DNA of 47,091 nucleotides from Gemmatimonadaceae bacterium (GCA_013361935.1 JABFXC010000004.1:1-47091), one strand, 5' to 3'. Positions 1 through 7,465 are shown, counted from the stretch's first letter. Translations and numbers: made by a program. Notes: generated from the sequence alone by a model not told the origin.

Positions 1-159
1 GACGCAGTCGCGCTCCGTCCCCGACTCGACGTGCGCGGTCGCATGCACGCTCGTCCGCGACGCCAGAGCATCGGCGAGCGCGGCGACTCCGGGCAGCGCG
101 AGCTGCAGCGCGGCGCAGAGGAGGACGAGGGTGCGGGAGAGACCGCGGCGGGCGAGCAT
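1..159 (-). CDS. Secreted hypothetical protein, 5' part only
   Basis: The first 53 codons of a minus-strand gene run off the left edge. The product begins MLARRGLSRTLVLLCAALQL, with a basic start, a hydrophobic core and small residues after it, a typical export signal, followed by a polar stretch that ends in a Cys. I do not recognise a family. The ATG at 157-159 is preceded on the minus strand by TAAGCT (167-172) and a 7-nt gap, which fits the leaderless -10 layout seen at 20424 and 36115, but this is weak evidence. High GC and a consistent open frame support coding. Confidence 0.45.
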   Translation of the reverse strand, partial: MLARRGLSRTLVLLCAALQLALPGVAALADALASRTSVHATAHVESGTERDCV

Positions 160-287
160 GTACCGTAGCTTAGTGGCGGGAGCTGATGCGAGGAAGAGCG
201 CGCAGGCGTTGGCGCGCCGCCGGTGCGCGAAACAAACGAGGGGCCCCGCCGGCGGCGGGGCCCCTCGTCGTCAGCTCTGCCCTCGCG
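160..287. other. Intergenic region with terminator
   Basis: This short gap lies between two minus-strand genes. It holds the terminator at 237-267 and otherwise nothing I can assign. Confidence 0.4.
237..267 (-). terminator. Rho-independent terminator of the DUF5684-like gene
   Basis: This is a perfect 14-bp stem (CGAGGGGCCCCGCC / GGCGGGGCCCCTCG) with a 3-nt loop. Read on the minus strand it is followed directly by TTTGTTT. It begins 20 nt past the stop of the gene ending at 288, so stem, tail and position all agree. Confidence 0.85.
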
Positions 288-680
288 TTACGCGGGCTGC
301 GGGAGCGCGGTGTCCTCGCCGAAGGCGAGGATCGGATAGAAGATGAAAGGCAGCAGCGCGAGGCCGATGCCGAAGCCCTGTCCCCGACGGAAGCGCGCCG
401 CGACGCCGAACGCCACGATGAACGCGGCGACGATGTTCAGGACCGGGATGATGAACGCGAGCAGCAGCAGCCCGGACTTCCCGGCGATCTTGATCAGCAC
501 GTACAGGTTCAGGATCGGCACGATCGCCATCCAGCCGGGCTGTCCGGCGCGCTCGAAGACGCGCCACATCGAGGCGACGAGGAGGACGACGATCGCGAGC
601 CAGACGACCAGGGTCGTCGTACCGACGGCCTGCTGCGCTGCATAGGCCGCCGCGTCCTGCGCGTAAACGGGGATGGTCAT
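288..680 (-). CDS. Small integral membrane protein, DUF5684-like
   Basis: The 130-residue protein has an alanine-rich N-terminus, a first hydrophobic helix around residues 22-40, a conserved-looking segment ERAGQPGWMAIVPILNLYVL (about 43-62), then two further helices (about 70-92 and 103-120). The ERAGQPGW...PILNLY pattern is typical of small DUF5684 membrane proteins (from memory). Their role is unknown to me. It is followed by a strong terminator, and it diverges from the M28 peptidase gene across a 168-bp region holding an inverted repeat. A longer overlapping frame in another register is a GC artefact. Confidence 0.75.
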   Translation of the reverse strand: MTIPVYAQDAAAYAAQQAVGTTTLVVWLAIVVLLVASMWRVFERAGQPGWMAIVPILNLYVLIKIAGKSGLLLLAFIIPVLNIVAAFIVAFGVAARFRRGQGFGIGLALLPFIFYPILAFGEDTALPQPA

Positions 681-727
681 TTGGGGGGTAGGGACGGAAG
701 TCTGGCCGGCGCTGCGACTGCCGGCGC

Positions 728-745
728 GGTGACGAAACTGTCACC
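728..745. promoter_or_regulatory. Perfect inverted repeat, possible operator
   Basis: GGTGAC-N6-GTCACC is a perfect 6+6+6 palindrome in the divergent region between the membrane protein gene and the M28 peptidase gene. It sits just upstream of a candidate promoter for the peptidase. The regulator is unknown. Confidence 0.4.
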
Positions 746-748
746 ATG

Positions 749-778
749 ATGACGAGCTGGGCCGTATTCCGGTAAAAT
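749..778 (+). promoter_or_regulatory. Candidate sigma-70 promoter for the M28 peptidase
   Basis: ATGACG (749-754, 4 of 6 to TTGACA), an 18-bp spacer and TAAAAT (773-778, 5 of 6 to TATAAT) would give a leader of about 64 nt before the ATG at 849. The A+T-rich -10 stands out in this GC-rich sequence. Confidence 0.4.
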
Positions 779-848
779 TCACCCGACCATCGCTCGCTCG
801 CTCCACCCCCCGCGGATAACTTCGCCGCTCACCACTCACGATCGAGCC

Positions 849-2414
849 ATGCACCGTACCGCGCTCACGCTCCTCCTCGCCCTCGTCGCGGCCTCCGCGC
901 TTCCCGCGCAGGACATTCCGACCAACGACCCGGTCATCCGCCGGATCTACGAAGAGGGGATGCGCAACTCGCAGGCGTCGAAGCTGGCGCAGACGCTCAT
1001 GGACTCGATCGGGCCGCGGCTCACCGGCTCGCCGCAGAACCGCTCGGCGAACGATTGGCTGGTGAAGACCTACAAGTCGTGGGGCATCGACGCGCGCAAC
1101 GAGCAGTACGGCACCTGGCGCGACTGGACGCGCGGGCAGAGCCGCGTCGAGCTGGTGACGCCGCGCGCGCGCACCCTCGAGGCGACGATGCTCGCCTGGT
1201 CGCCGCCGACCCCGCGCGCCGGCGTGGCGGGCGAGGTGGTGATCATCCCGCCGGCGAGCGTGACGAAGGACAGCGCGGGCTTCACGCGCTGGCTCGGCAC
1301 GGTGCGCGGCAAGGTCGTGATGATCTCCTTCCCGCAGCCCACCTGCCGCCCCGACTCGAGCTGGGCGCGCTGGGCGACGCCGCCCTGGGACTCGACCATG
1401 CACGCGCAGCGCGACAGCGCGATGCGTGAGTGGCGCACTCGGATCCCGGCCACCGTCGCGAACGGCCGCACCATCGCCGCGAAGCTCGAGGACGCGGGCG
1501 CGGCCGCGATCGTGACCAACAGCTGGTCGCGCGGGTGGGGAGTCGACAAGATCTTCCTCGCGCGCACCAACCGCATCGCGACCTTCGACGTGAGCTGCGA
1601 GGACTACGGTCTCCTCGCGCGCCTCGCCGAGAACGGCCAGCATCCGACGGTCCGCGCGTACGCCGAGGCGACGCTCGCGCCGAAGGAGTCGCCGGTCTAC
1701 AACACGGTGGCCACGGTGCGCGGCAAGGAGCTTCCCGACGAGTACGTGATGCTCTCCGCGCACCTCGACTCGTGGGACGGCGCGAGCGGCGCGACCGACA
1801 ACGGCACGGGCACGATCATCATGCTCGAGGCGATGCGCATCCTCCGCGCTGCGTATCCGAACCCGAGGCGAACGATCGTCGCCGGCCACTGGAGCGGTGA
1901 AGAAGAAGGGGACATCGGCTCGGCGGCGTTCGCGACGGATCATCCGGAGATCATCCGCGGGATGCAGGTGCTGCTCAACCAGGACAACGGCACGGGCGAG
2001 ATCGACACGGTGCGCAGCGTCGGCTTCCTCGATGCGCCGGCGAGCTTCACGCGCTGGATGTCGCGTATGCCCGCCGACATCTCGCGCGGCGTCTACGTCG
2101 ACATGCCCGGCTACGCGCACGACGAGAGCACCGACAGCGACGCCTTCGCCTGCCGCGAGGCGCCGGCGTTCTTCCTCAACTCGTCCGACTGGGACTACAA
2201 CGACTACACCTGGCACACCAACCGCGACACCTGGGACAAGATCAGCTGGGACGCGGTGAAGAAGAACGCGACCCTGATCGCGATGCTCGCCTACGAGGCG
2301 AGCGAGGACCCGCAGAAGGTCTCGCGCGCGCGGCGCGTCCCACCGCCCGATCACGCGCCGCCGACCTGCGACACGCCGCCGCGAAGCTGGGCGGAGGTGA
2401 CGAGAGGGCGGTGA
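849..2414 (+). CDS. Secreted M28 family zinc aminopeptidase (carboxypeptidase Q-like)
   Basis: The 521-residue exported metallopeptidase has a signal peptide (about 1-20, ending LPAQ), an N-terminal lid region, a protease-associated domain insert (about 130-290) and the C-terminal M28 catalytic domain. Co-catalytic zinc ligands are visible: H305 in SAHLDSWDG, D317 in GATDNGTG, glutamates E351-E352 after HWSG (the catalytic base and a ligand), an Asp in the QDNGTG stretch and H456 in YTWHTNRD. This family removes N-terminal residues from peptides or cleaves dipeptides outside the cytoplasm. Exact specificity cannot be read. No Shine-Dalgarno is seen. The start was chosen because the signal peptide begins there. 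A 608-residue antisense frame is a shadow. Confidence 0.9.
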   Translation: MHRTALTLLLALVAASALPAQDIPTNDPVIRRIYEEGMRNSQASKLAQTLMDSIGPRLTGSPQNRSANDWLVKTYKSWGIDARNEQYGTWRDWTRGQSRVELVTPRARTLEATMLAWSPPTPRAGVAGEVVIIPPASVTKDSAGFTRWLGTVRGKVVMISFPQPTCRPDSSWARWATPPWDSTMHAQRDSAMREWRTRIPATVANGRTIAAKLEDAGAAAIVTNSWSRGWGVDKIFLARTNRIATFDVSCEDYGLLARLAENGQHPTVRAYAEATLAPKESPVYNTVATVRGKELPDEYVMLSAHLDSWDGASGATDNGTGTIIMLEAMRILRAAYPNPRRTIVAGHWSGEEEGDIGSAAFATDHPEIIRGMQVLLNQDNGTGEIDTVRSVGFLDAPASFTRWMSRMPADISRGVYVDMPGYAHDESTDSDAFACREAPAFFLNSSDWDYNDYTWHTNRDTWDKISWDAVKKNATLIAMLAYEASEDPQKVSRARRVPPPDHAPPTCDTPPRSWAEVTRGR

Positions 2415-2587
2415 GGAAGACGCCTGCCGCCGCGAACGAGGCGGGCGGCGGTGAACGACACCTGGCTGTGAACTACTCACGCGGATCGACGCGGAGACTG
2501 CTGTTGCTCGTGATTGTCCTGCGTCGCGCAGGGTGAGACTCTCTCGCCTGGCGGGCCACAAGATCACGCGAGGCCTCGGCTGATATC

Positions 2588-2673
2588 ACAGGGAGCCATG
2601 GAGGCCGGGGGAGGAGTTCGCAGGAGCCCTCGCTTACCACCAGAGGAGCTCCCGTAGCTCCACGGCTCCCTGT
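2588..2673 (+). repeat. 86-bp element with ACAGGGAGCC terminal inverted repeats
   Basis: The element starts ACAGGGAGCC and ends with the exact reverse complement GGCTCCCTGT. Its left half (GGAGGCCGGGGGAGGAGTTC) is nearly identical to the reverse complement of the right half of the 88-bp element at 39753-39840. The ends can pair as the stem of a long hairpin. Confidence 0.75.
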
Positions 2674-2756
2674 CATTCCCAGCCGAGCAGGAATAGAAGA
2701 GAATTCGCGGCGCACTTGTTTGCGCTGGTCGCTCGGAGGTCTGTCTCCGCGGCGGG

Positions 2757-2980
2757 ATCGCGCGGGTTTGGCTTCAAGAAGAGCGCAAGAACTGCGGAAG
2801 AAAGGCGCAAGGCCCCACCGCCACGAGCCGGGACGTTTTGGGGCACGCGGGGCGGGACCATCTCGCGCCGCATGCCCCAAACTGCTTCTCGCTCCCATGA
2901 TCGGAACGGTCGCGGTAAGGGGAAGCCTTCCGCAGTGCTTCCGCCGTTCTTGCGCCGTTCTTCCTGAAAAACCGCGCGAT
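2757..2980 (+). repeat. 224-bp nested inverted-repeat element
   Basis: It is bounded by ATCGCGCGG (2757-2765) and CCGCGCGAT (2972-2980). Inner arms AAGAACTGCGGAAG and CTTCCGCAGTGCTTCC also pair, and the centre is the hairpin 2838-2880. The same organisation is found at 39423-39654. The layout resembles a non-autonomous mobile element (MITE/REPIN-like) or a long structured RNA. No transposase is present in the window. Confidence 0.7.
2838..2880. repeat. GACCATCTC-centred hairpin, copy 1
   Basis: TTGGGGCACGCGG... pairs with ...CGCATGCCCCAA around a centre GGGACCATCTC (2854-2864). By hand 15 of the 18 stem positions from the GGGG pair in to the loop match, one more being a G-T wobble. Two relatives at 39531-39572 and 39868-39910 keep the ends and centre but differ in mid-stem bases. 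Confidence 0.7.
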
Positions 2981-3176
2981 GCCCGAATGCGCCCCGACCC
3001 GCGACGCGACCCGCGCAAGAAAGCAGGACAGCGATCCGCGCCGAGCCGCGTCTCATTCGCGAAAGTCCGCGTTTGCAGTTCGCGTGGCCGCCTTCCCCTC
3101 TGGCAGCGCACCCGATTCCTCGCCATCGTCACCCGACGACGATGTCGCGCTCGCCCATCGAACCCCGGGGGATACC

Positions 3177-4529
3177 ATGTCGAAGCACGAGTTCACGCGC
3201 CGCGATTTTCTCGGAGCCACCGCGGTCGCCGCGGGTGCTTCGATCGCGGCGAAGACGATCCGCGTTCCCGCGCCGCTCTTCGCGCAGCAGCGCACCGTCG
3301 CGCCCAGCGATCGAGTGCGATTCGGGATGGTCGGCGTGGGGATGCAGGGGTCGGGACTGCTCGCGACGTCCATCCAGATTCCGGGGGTGGAGTGCGCGGG
3401 CGCGGCGGATCTGTATGACGGGCGGCACGTGCTCGCGCGGGAGATCGTCCGCGCCGATCTCCCCGTCACGCGGCGCTACCAGCAGCTCCTCGACGACAAG
3501 AGCATCGACTGCATCGTCGCCGCGGTGCCCGACCACTGGCATCGGAGGATCGTCGTCGACGCGGTGAGCGCGGGGAAGGACATCTACTGCGAGAAGCCCA
3601 TGTCGCACACCGCCGCCGACGGCGTCGCGATGGTCGCCGCGGCGAAGAAGAGCGGGCGCATCGTGCAGATCGGGTCGCAGCGCGTCAGCTCCAACGTCGT
3701 CGCCAAGGCGCGCGAGATGGTCGCGTCAGGCACGCTCGGCGACCTGATGCTCGTCGAGGGATGGCTCGGCAGGAACAGCCCGACCGGCGCGTGGGAATAT
3801 CCGCCGCCCTCCGATCTCTCGACGAAGAACCTCGACTGGGACACCTGGCAGGGCGACGTCACGCCGAAGCGTGCGCTCGACCCGAACGTCTTCGCGCGCT
3901 GGCGCTGCTGGAAGGAGTACGGCACCGGCGTCGCCGGCGATCTGCTCGTGCACCTGATCAGCGGGATGATGGCGATGCTCGACATCAACGAGGCGCCGCG
4001 CCAGGCGTTCGCCGTCGGCGGGATCCGACACTGGAAGGATGGCCGCAACATGCCCGACGTCCACGCGACGAACTACTACTACGGCGATCTTCCGGTGTAC
4101 ATGCGGCTGAACCTCGCGACGGAGATGCCCGAGACGTACCGCATCCAGGGCTCGAAGGGGATCCTCGAGGTGCGCGGCGACGGGCTCACCTTCACCCCGC
4201 AGAGCGGGAACGACGACTACCCGAGCTACTACGCCTACAGCTTCCCGAAGGCGATGCGCGACGCCTACTTCGCGAAGTGGCACGCGGAGAACGACGCGCG
4301 CGTCGCGAAGGAGGCGACCTCGGAGACGATCACCTTTCATGGCCGCGACTACGACGACGTCGAGCCGCACCTCGCGAACTTCTTCAACGCCGTCCGCTCA
4401 CGGAAGCCGGTCGTCGAGGACGTCGTCTTCGGCCACCACGCCGCGCTGGCCTGCCACATGGCGAACGAGTCGTACTTCCGGAAGAACGTCGTGACCTGGG
4501 ACGAGGGGCGGTCGGCAATCCTGGGGTGA
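3177..4529 (+). CDS. Tat-exported Gfo/Idh/MocA family oxidoreductase
   Basis: The 450-residue protein begins with a twin-arginine signal (FTRRDFLGATAVAAG, about 6-20). It is followed by a Rossmann domain with the dinucleotide motif GVGMQG (53-58) and the family motif EKP (139-141) in YCEKPMSH, then a C-terminal alpha/beta substrate domain. Family members oxidise or reduce sugars and inositols with NAD(P), and Tat-exported versions keep a bound cofactor. The substrate cannot be told. The ATG at 3177 was chosen over in-frame upstream codons because it places the RR motif eight residues in and GGGGGA lies just upstream. It is transcribed alone, and a hairpin (4639-4707) lies 110 bp downstream. 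Confidence 0.88.
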   Translation: MSKHEFTRRDFLGATAVAAGASIAAKTIRVPAPLFAQQRTVAPSDRVRFGMVGVGMQGSGLLATSIQIPGVECAGAADLYDGRHVLAREIVRADLPVTRRYQQLLDDKSIDCIVAAVPDHWHRRIVVDAVSAGKDIYCEKPMSHTAADGVAMVAAAKKSGRIVQIGSQRVSSNVVAKAREMVASGTLGDLMLVEGWLGRNSPTGAWEYPPPSDLSTKNLDWDTWQGDVTPKRALDPNVFARWRCWKEYGTGVAGDLLVHLISGMMAMLDINEAPRQAFAVGGIRHWKDGRNMPDVHATNYYYGDLPVYMRLNLATEMPETYRIQGSKGILEVRGDGLTFTPQSGNDDYPSYYAYSFPKAMRDAYFAKWHAENDARVAKEATSETITFHGRDYDDVEPHLANFFNAVRSRKPVVEDVVFGHHAALACHMANESYFRKNVVTWDEGRSAILG

Positions 4530-4638
4530 GGTCGCTGGCCGGTAGCCCCGTGGCGTGCCACTGTCGGCATCGGATCGCGCCGACCGCGTCTCGGGCGCCT
4601 CGCACCGGTCTCTGTCTGCTTTGGCAACGGCTGTTAGT

Positions 4639-4707
4639 ACACGAAGGTCACGAAGGGGCACGAAGATATTGCGGGGCACCCTTCGTGGACCTCCGTGACC
4701 TTCGTGT
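4639..4707. terminator. Long hairpin between convergent genes
   Basis: ACACGAAGGTCACG (4639-4652) pairs perfectly over 14 bp with CGTGACCTTCGTGT (4694-4707), and inner CGAAGGG/CCCTTCG can extend the stem. It lies between the ends of the oxidoreductase (4529) and amt (4789). The internal CACGAAGG direct repeats give it a repeat-element look. No T-run follows on the plus strand. The rest of 4530-4788 shows nothing. Confidence 0.5.
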
Positions 4708-4788
4708 TTCAACGTCAAGAGCAACGGCCGGCTCGTTGCGGGCGGCGCTCCCGCGCCTCACGGAGCTATCCGATGCCAACGCCGACCG

Positions 4789-6120
4789 TCACGCCGCCGT
4801 GAGCGTCCGCTCTTCGCGTGAGGCCTCACGCTCGAGCAGCACCGGCTGGCCGACGATCACGCCTTCGCCGGCGATCGCCTCGCTCGTGTCGCCGTCGTGG
4901 TAGGCGTGCTCGCCGTGCTCGGTGAGATCGATGCCGCGCAGCTCGTGGGGGACGGCGGCGCGGAGCGCGGTGGCGAGGGAGAGCGCGCGCAGCACGAGCG
5001 CGGTCATCCCGCCCGCGAAGACGATGGTGCAGAGCACGGCGACGGCCTGCACGCCGAGCAGGCGCGGGTTGCCGGCGAGGAGCCCGTCGGCGCCGGCAGG
5101 GTTGACGGTCTTCAGCGCGAAGACGCCGGTCAGGAGCGCGCCGACGATGCCGGCGACGCCGTGGCAGGCGAAGACGTCGAGGGCGTCGTCGATGCGCGTC
5201 CGGTTGCGGAGCTGAATCGCGGCGTAGCTCGCGCAGGCGCCGCAGGCGCCGATGGCCAGCGCGGCGAGCGGGGTCACGTAGCCCGCCGCGGGCGTGATGG
5301 CGACGAGTCCGACCACCGCGCCGGTGGCGGCGCCGACCGCGGTCGCCTGTCCGGTGCGGCGAAGATCGATGAGCACCCAGGTGAGGAGCGCGGCCGCGGC
5401 GGCCGTGTTCGACGTCAGGAGCGCGTTCGCGGCGATGCCGTCGGCGGCGAGCGCCGAGCCGGCGTTGAAGCCGAACCATCCCACCCAGAGCAGCCCCGCG
5501 CCGACGAGGGTGAAGGGGACGTTGTGCGGCAGCAGCGTCGTGCGCCCCCGATCGCGCCGCGGGCCAAGGATCGTGGCGGCGACGAGCGCCGCGGTTCCCG
5601 CGCTCACGTGGACCACGGTGCCGCCGGCGAAGTCGAGCGCGCCGAGGGTGTGGAGCCAGCCGTCGGTGGCCCAGACCCAGTGGGCGAGGGGATCGTAGAC
5701 GAGCGTCGTCCAGAGGGCGGCGAAGGCGAGATACACCGGAAAGCGGATGCGCTCGACCATCGCGCCGGAGATCAGCGCGACGGTGATCCCGGCGAACATC
5801 GCCTGGAACGCGACGAAGGCGACGTGGGGAATCGTCGCCGAGTACGGTCCCGTGAGGCCTAACGCGCCGAGCCCTGCCCAGCGGAGGTCGCCGAGCACGG
5901 GACCGGGGGCGAAGGCGAGGGTGTAGCCGGCGAGCACCCAGAGGACGCTGACGAGGGCGAGCGCGGCGAAGCTCATCATGAAGGTGTTGAGCGCCGCGCG
6001 GGCGCGCACGAGCCCTCCGTAGAAGAGCGCGAGCCCCGGGACCATGAGCAGAACGAGCGCGGTGGCGACGAGGGTCCACGCCGTGTCGCCCGCGGAGATC
6101 GACGCGGCGGCGACGATCAC
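4789..6120 (-). CDS. amt: Ammonium transporter, Amt family
   Basis: The 443-residue polytopic inner-membrane channel conducts ammonium/ammonia. Near the N-terminus is the family stretch ALFYGGLVRARAALNTFMMS. The pore-lining twin histidines are present in GGTVVHVSAG and DVFACHGVAG, as is the segment around WVGWFGFNAGSA. The cytosolic tail of about 50 residues is acidic. The GTG start at 6118-6120 overlaps the stop of glnK by four bases (GTGA), implying translational coupling, and PII proteins plug this channel. An open frame continuing upstream to 6864 is an out-of-frame shadow of glnK. CGTTAGGC lies in the gene at 5857-5864 as Ala-Leu-Gly. Confidence 0.95.
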   Translation of the reverse strand: MIVAAASISAGDTAWTLVATALVLLMVPGLALFYGGLVRARAALNTFMMSFAALALVSVLWVLAGYTLAFAPGPVLGDLRWAGLGALGLTGPYSATIPHVAFVAFQAMFAGITVALISGAMVERIRFPVYLAFAALWTTLVYDPLAHWVWATDGWLHTLGALDFAGGTVVHVSAGTAALVAATILGPRRDRGRTTLLPHNVPFTLVGAGLLWVGWFGFNAGSALAADGIAANALLTSNTAAAAALLTWVLIDLRRTGQATAVGAATGAVVGLVAITPAAGYVTPLAALAIGACGACASYAAIQLRNRTRIDDALDVFACHGVAGIVGALLTGVFALKTVNPAGADGLLAGNPRLLGVQAVAVLCTIVFAGGMTALVLRALSLATALRAAVPHELRGIDLTEHGEHAYHDGDTSEAIAGEGVIVGQPVLLEREASREERTLTAA

Positions 6121-6518
6121 GGCGTGACGCCTTCCATCGTTTCGCGCGTCTGGGCCTGCACCTCGTCGGCGTTGACCGGGGTGAGGGCGTCGACGTCGCG
6201 CTCGCCGGTACGGATGCGGATCACGCTCTCGATCGGCTGGACGAAGATCTTCCCGTCGCCGACCTCGCCGGTGCGGGCGGCGGAGAGGATCGCCTCGATG
6301 GTCGGCTCGACGAAGGGCTCGGAGACGGCCATCTCGATGCGGACCTTGTCGCGGAACTCGAAGAGGACGGCGGAGCCGCGGTACTGCTCGACGACCTCGC
6401 GCTCTCCGCCATGGCCGCTGACGCGGGAGAGGGTCATCCCGGTGACTCCGACCTTGAAGAGGGCCTCCTTGACGACGTGGAGCCGCTCCGGCCGGACGAT
6501 GGTCACGATCAGCTTCAT
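6117..6518 (-). CDS. glnK: PII nitrogen regulatory protein lacking Tyr51
   Basis: The 133-residue PII-family signal protein starts MKLIVTIVRPERLHVVKEAL and contains the nucleotide-binding strand GEVGDGKIFV and arginines in VIRIRTGE. It binds ATP/ADP and 2-oxoglutarate and controls Amt and nitrogen enzymes. In the T-loop the sequence is EQYRGSAVLFEF: compared with E. coli (ELYRGAEYMVDF), Y46, R47 and G48 align but position 51, the uridylylated tyrosine, is Val, and position 39 is Glu instead of Gln. The C-terminus runs about 20 residues beyond the usual 112. It is first in a glnK-amt operon. Confidence 0.93.
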   Translation of the reverse strand: MKLIVTIVRPERLHVVKEALFKVGVTGMTLSRVSGHGGEREVVEQYRGSAVLFEFRDKVRIEMAVSEPFVEPTIEAILSAARTGEVGDGKIFVQPIESVIRIRTGERDVDALTPVNADEVQAQTRETMEGVTP

Positions 6519-6559
6519 GTGCCGCTCCGCTGGGGTGGTGGTGCTCGAGTGCCCGCGGC

Positions 6560-6588
6560 AGGATGGGCAGAAAATGCGCTGGTGTCAA
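6560..6588 (-). promoter_or_regulatory. Candidate promoter of glnK-amt
   Basis: On the minus strand a perfect TTGACA (plus 6583-6588) is followed after 17 bp by CATCCT (6560-6565, weak -10), giving a leader of about 35 nt. The region 6585-6690 is unusually A+T-rich for this window. I found no sigma-54 GG-N10-GC element. Confidence 0.4.
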
Positions 6589-6669
6589 TAGAAACGTGCA
6601 AAAACAGCAAAGACTGACCAGCAGATTACAAGAAATCGGCATCGTGCGGGCGGTATCTACCAGCCTTCC

Positions 6670-6684
6670 GCGCATTTTATGCAC
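6670..6684. promoter_or_regulatory. Short palindrome upstream of glnK
   Basis: GCGCATTTTATGCAC is an imperfect palindrome (GTGCAT-AAA-ATGCGC on the other strand) in the A+T-rich part of the glnK/tetR divergent region, about 80 bp upstream of the candidate glnK -35. It may be a nitrogen-regulator site or part of a second promoter. Confidence 0.3.
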
Positions 6685-6731
6685 GTTCCTGTAGTCACAC
6701 GGCCCATCGTTACCCCCGCCCGCCTCGCTCG

Positions 6732-6753
6732 TTATTGATGGCGCGATCAATAA
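6732..6753. promoter_or_regulatory. TetR operator 1
   Basis: TTATTGAT-GGCGCG-ATCAATAA is a perfect 8+6+8 palindrome. An almost identical site starts exactly 32 bp further on, about three helical turns, so two dimers would sit on the same DNA face. The adjacent TetR gene makes autoregulation the simplest reading. Confidence 0.85.
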
Positions 6754-6763
6754 CTGGTCCGTA

Positions 6764-6785
6764 TTATTGATCACGCGATCAATAA
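6764..6785. promoter_or_regulatory. TetR operator 2
   Basis: TTATTGAT-CACGCG-ATCAATAA repeats the arms of operator 1 exactly, 36 bp before the tetR start. TATTAT (6762-6767), a plausible -10, overlaps its left arm, so binding would block transcription. Confidence 0.85.
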
Positions 6786-6820
6786 GCCCGACATCCGACC
6801 CCCGACCCCCGACCCCCTCA

Positions 6821-7432
6821 ATGCCTGGCCCACGCGCTCCCGCCGAACAGCGGCGCGAGGACATCCTCCGCGCCGCATTCGCCGTCGCCGCCCGCGAACG
6901 ACTCGGCGGCGTCAGCGCGCGCGCCGTCGCCGCCGAGGCCGGGGTCAGCGCGGGACTGGTCTTCTTCTACTTCGCCTCCATCGACCAGCTCCTCGTCGCG
7001 CTCCTCGACTGGCTGCTCGCTCGCACCATCGCCGCGACCGATTTCGCCAACCGGCTCGCCGACGTCGCCGACCCGGCCGCGCGCATCATGCTCGCCATCC
7101 GCCGCGACGTCGCCTGGCTCCCGAAGCAGCGCGAGCGCGTCGAGCTCTTCTTCGACTACTGGGTGCTCGGCACCAGGCACCCGGCGATCCGCCGCGCCAT
7201 CCGCCACGCGCTCGACCAGTACCGCGATTCCTTCCGCCCCCTCGCCGAGTCGCTCGTGTCGAGCGACGCCGAGCGCTATGCGGGGATGAGCGCCGAGGGG
7301 CTCGCGTCGGTCGCGGCGAGCTTCGTCGAGGGGTGCGCGCTCCAGATCGTGATGGACCCGTCGCAGTTCGACGTCGAGCGCTCCATGGCGACGCTCGCCT
7401 CGCTCGTCCGCGCGCCGGCGGCAGTCGCATGA
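6821..7432 (+). CDS. TetR family repressor, likely controlling the desaturase
   Basis: The 203-residue regulator has an N-terminal TetR helix-turn-helix (about 10-55, including GVSARAVAAEAGVSAGLVFFYF) and an all-helical C-terminal ligand domain. The ATG at 6821 was preferred because the upstream in-frame ATG at 6767 lies inside operator 2. The stop (7430-7432) overlaps the first possible ATG (7429) of the desaturase frame, so the two genes form one transcript. By analogy with DesT in Pseudomonas, the ligand may be an acyl-CoA, but this is inference. Two perfect operators precede it. Confidence 0.88.
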   Translation: MPGPRAPAEQRREDILRAAFAVAARERLGGVSARAVAAEAGVSAGLVFFYFASIDQLLVALLDWLLARTIAATDFANRLADVADPAARIMLAIRRDVAWLPKQRERVELFFDYWVLGTRHPAIRRAIRHALDQYRDSFRPLAESLVSSDAERYAGMSAEGLASVAASFVEGCALQIVMDPSQFDVERSMATLASLVRAPAAVA

Positions 7433-7459
7433 CCCGCATCTCCAACAGTCGCAATCATC

Positions 7460-7465
7460 AGGAGG
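7460..7465 (+). promoter_or_regulatory. Strong ribosome binding site deciding a TTG start
   Basis: AGGAGG is spaced five bases from the in-frame TTG at 7471. Canonical Shine-Dalgarno sites are scarce in this window, so this one argues for TTG rather than the overlapping ATG at 7429. Confidence 0.7.

Larger units (their letters stand above)
2476..3015 (+). repeat. Large structured intergenic repeat, copy 1
   Basis: This ~540-bp non-coding block is collinear with the reverse complement of 39387-39956. Shared landmarks in order are: TCACGCGGATCGAC-like left edge, a hairpin around 2525-2553 (degenerate here), GGCCTCGGCTG, an 86-bp element bounded by ACAGGGAGCC/GGCTCCCTGT (2588-2673), CCGAGCAG...CGCGGCGC, GGTCTGTCT, a 224-bp inverted-repeat element (2757-2980) and a right edge GACGCGACCCGCG (3003-3015). 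Overall identity is moderate, but the order, spacing and palindromes are kept. No open frame is shared between the copies. Confidence 0.8.
2415..3176. other. 762-bp gene-free region, mostly repeat block copy 1
   Basis: No frame here looks protein-coding. Most of it (2476-3015) is the first copy of a large structured repeat that recurs inverted at 39387-39956. The remaining 160 bp before the oxidoreductase start hold no promoter I can recognise, apart from GGGGGA about 5 nt before the ATG at 3177. Confidence 0.6.

Noticed and set aside
741-2567. 608-residue minus-strand open frame
   Set aside because: It lies antisense to the M28 peptidase, is Arg/Ala-rich without motifs, and arises from high third-position GC.
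2716-2967. 83-residue open frame inside repeat block copy 1
   Set aside because: The frame is not kept in copy 2; palindromes alone explain the peptide similarity.
4530-4788. Small RNA or tRNA gene
   Set aside because: The hairpin is simple and no cloverleaf or conserved tRNA box is seen; none was found in the other gaps either.
6519-6730. Sigma-54 promoter before glnK
   Set aside because: I looked for a GG-N10-GC type element because nitrogen genes often have one; none was found.
6121-6864. N-terminal extension of the ammonium transporter frame
   Set aside because: It overlaps glnK out of frame and crosses the tetR operators; the GTGA overlap start gives the normal Amt length.
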